DNA from: Proteocatella sp049670425
GTDB lineage: Bacteria > Bacillota > Clostridia > Peptostreptococcales > Filifactoraceae
Assembly: GCA_049670425.1 (NCBI GenBank)
Contig: JBATTG010000088.1
Location: forward strand, 1-14,371
Length of the DNA stretch: 14,371 nucleotides
Direction of reading: 5' to 3'
Under the pieces are notes generated by a model. The model was not told the DNA's origin, did no database searches, and was given only the letters and a program-made list of their open reading frames with translations. Numbering within the stretch: the stretch's first letter is position 1; each line of letters begins with the position of its first letter. This document shows positions 14,126 through 14,371 of the stretch, in pieces. The position numbers and the translations under genes are program-made.

Positions 14126-14166
14126 ACACAGCAACAACAACAGCGACAAACACAGCAACAACAACA
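14126..14166 (+). repeat. CA-rich direct repeat in the rrn leader
   Basis: ACACAGCAACAACAACA occurs twice exactly (14126-14142 and 14150-14166), 24 bases apart, in a stretch almost free of T and poor in G. It would give an unstructured leader RNA right after the rrn start site. Confidence 0.85.
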
Positions 14167-14183
14167 TAAGCAAGATAAAATAT

Positions 14184-14250
14184 GAACCTTGAAAACTAAA
14201 CAGTAGAATATACAAACCATTTATTAATGATGAGCCGCAAGGCAAGTCAT
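14184..14250 (+). promoter_or_regulatory. rrn leader elements: conserved CCTTGAAAAC box and GNRA hairpin
   Basis: ACCTTGAAAACTAAACAGTA (from about 14187) resembles the spacer and leader sequence common near rRNA genes in Firmicutes, linked to antitermination and processing. GCC-GCAA-GGC (14234-14243) is a GNRA-loop hairpin further closed by ATGA/TCAT. Assignment to antitermination is inference. Confidence 0.5.
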
Positions 14251-14346
14251 GATAAGTAAAAAAACCAGTTAATTTCATTTAATGAGATAACAAAAACGAA
14301 TAACAATTTTAGTCAGAAGTAAATACTGAAGACTAGGAAAAACACT

Positions 14347-14371
14347 TAATTTAAGAGTTTGATCCTGGCTC
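14347..14371 (+). rRNA. rrs: 16S rRNA gene, 5' end (cut by window edge)
   Basis: AGAGTTTGATCCTGGCTC at 14354-14371 is the universal 16S 5' sequence (E. coli position 8 onward). By that alignment the mature end is near 14347. Only about 25 bases are inside the window. Confidence 0.95.

Noticed and set aside
14126..14166. CA-rich repeats as a CRISPR array or coding repeat
   Set aside because: There are only two short, low-complexity units with a seven-base gap, inside an rrn leader. The opposite-strand reading frames there are low-complexity artefacts.

Overview
The window reads as an AT-rich chromosomal segment from an anaerobic Gram-positive bacterium, most likely of the class Clostridia. 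Signs are strong Shine-Dalgarno sites, a two-subunit [4Fe-4S] class I fumarase, a DUF1836 protein, an IS605-type TnpB remnant, an HSL-type esterase and an rRNA operon leader of Firmicute type. The last 25 bases are the 5' end of a 16S rRNA gene, too little for finer placement.

Left part (1-2242, + strand): the 3' end of a TnpB gene with its right end / probable omega-RNA, which directly abuts a small membrane protein of YcxB-like type. A terminator follows, then a single-gene unit for an HSL-family alpha/beta hydrolase with its own promoter and terminator.

Centre (2332-9305, + strand) is the most interesting part. A LacI-family regulator with a strong promoter and an operator at its own start is followed by a UUCG-loop terminator and a perfect 44-bp palindrome with the same operator core. 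Next come a 403-aa protein of two SnoaL/NTF2-like domains, an MFS transporter, a second, divergent two-domain SnoaL/NTF2-like protein, a strong terminator, and a sodium:solute symporter. I infer a LacI-controlled module for import and conversion of a small molecule. The substrate cannot be read from the sequence. Immediately behind the symporter lies a decayed, internally deleted diaminopropionate ammonia-lyase gene, so the symporter was probably once linked to amino-acid use.

Right part: a 27-bp perfect hairpin terminator (9789-9849) separates the + strand genes from a convergent - strand unit. In transcription order that unit is fumarase alpha, fumarase beta and a homodimer-type ABC exporter, read from a promoter near 13255-13283 that overlaps an inverted repeat. 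Beyond it, on the + strand, are a DUF1836 protein with a near-consensus promoter and a consensus rrn promoter (14079-14107). The 240-base rrn leader carries a CA-rich direct repeat and a GNRA hairpin, and the 16S rRNA starts near 14347.
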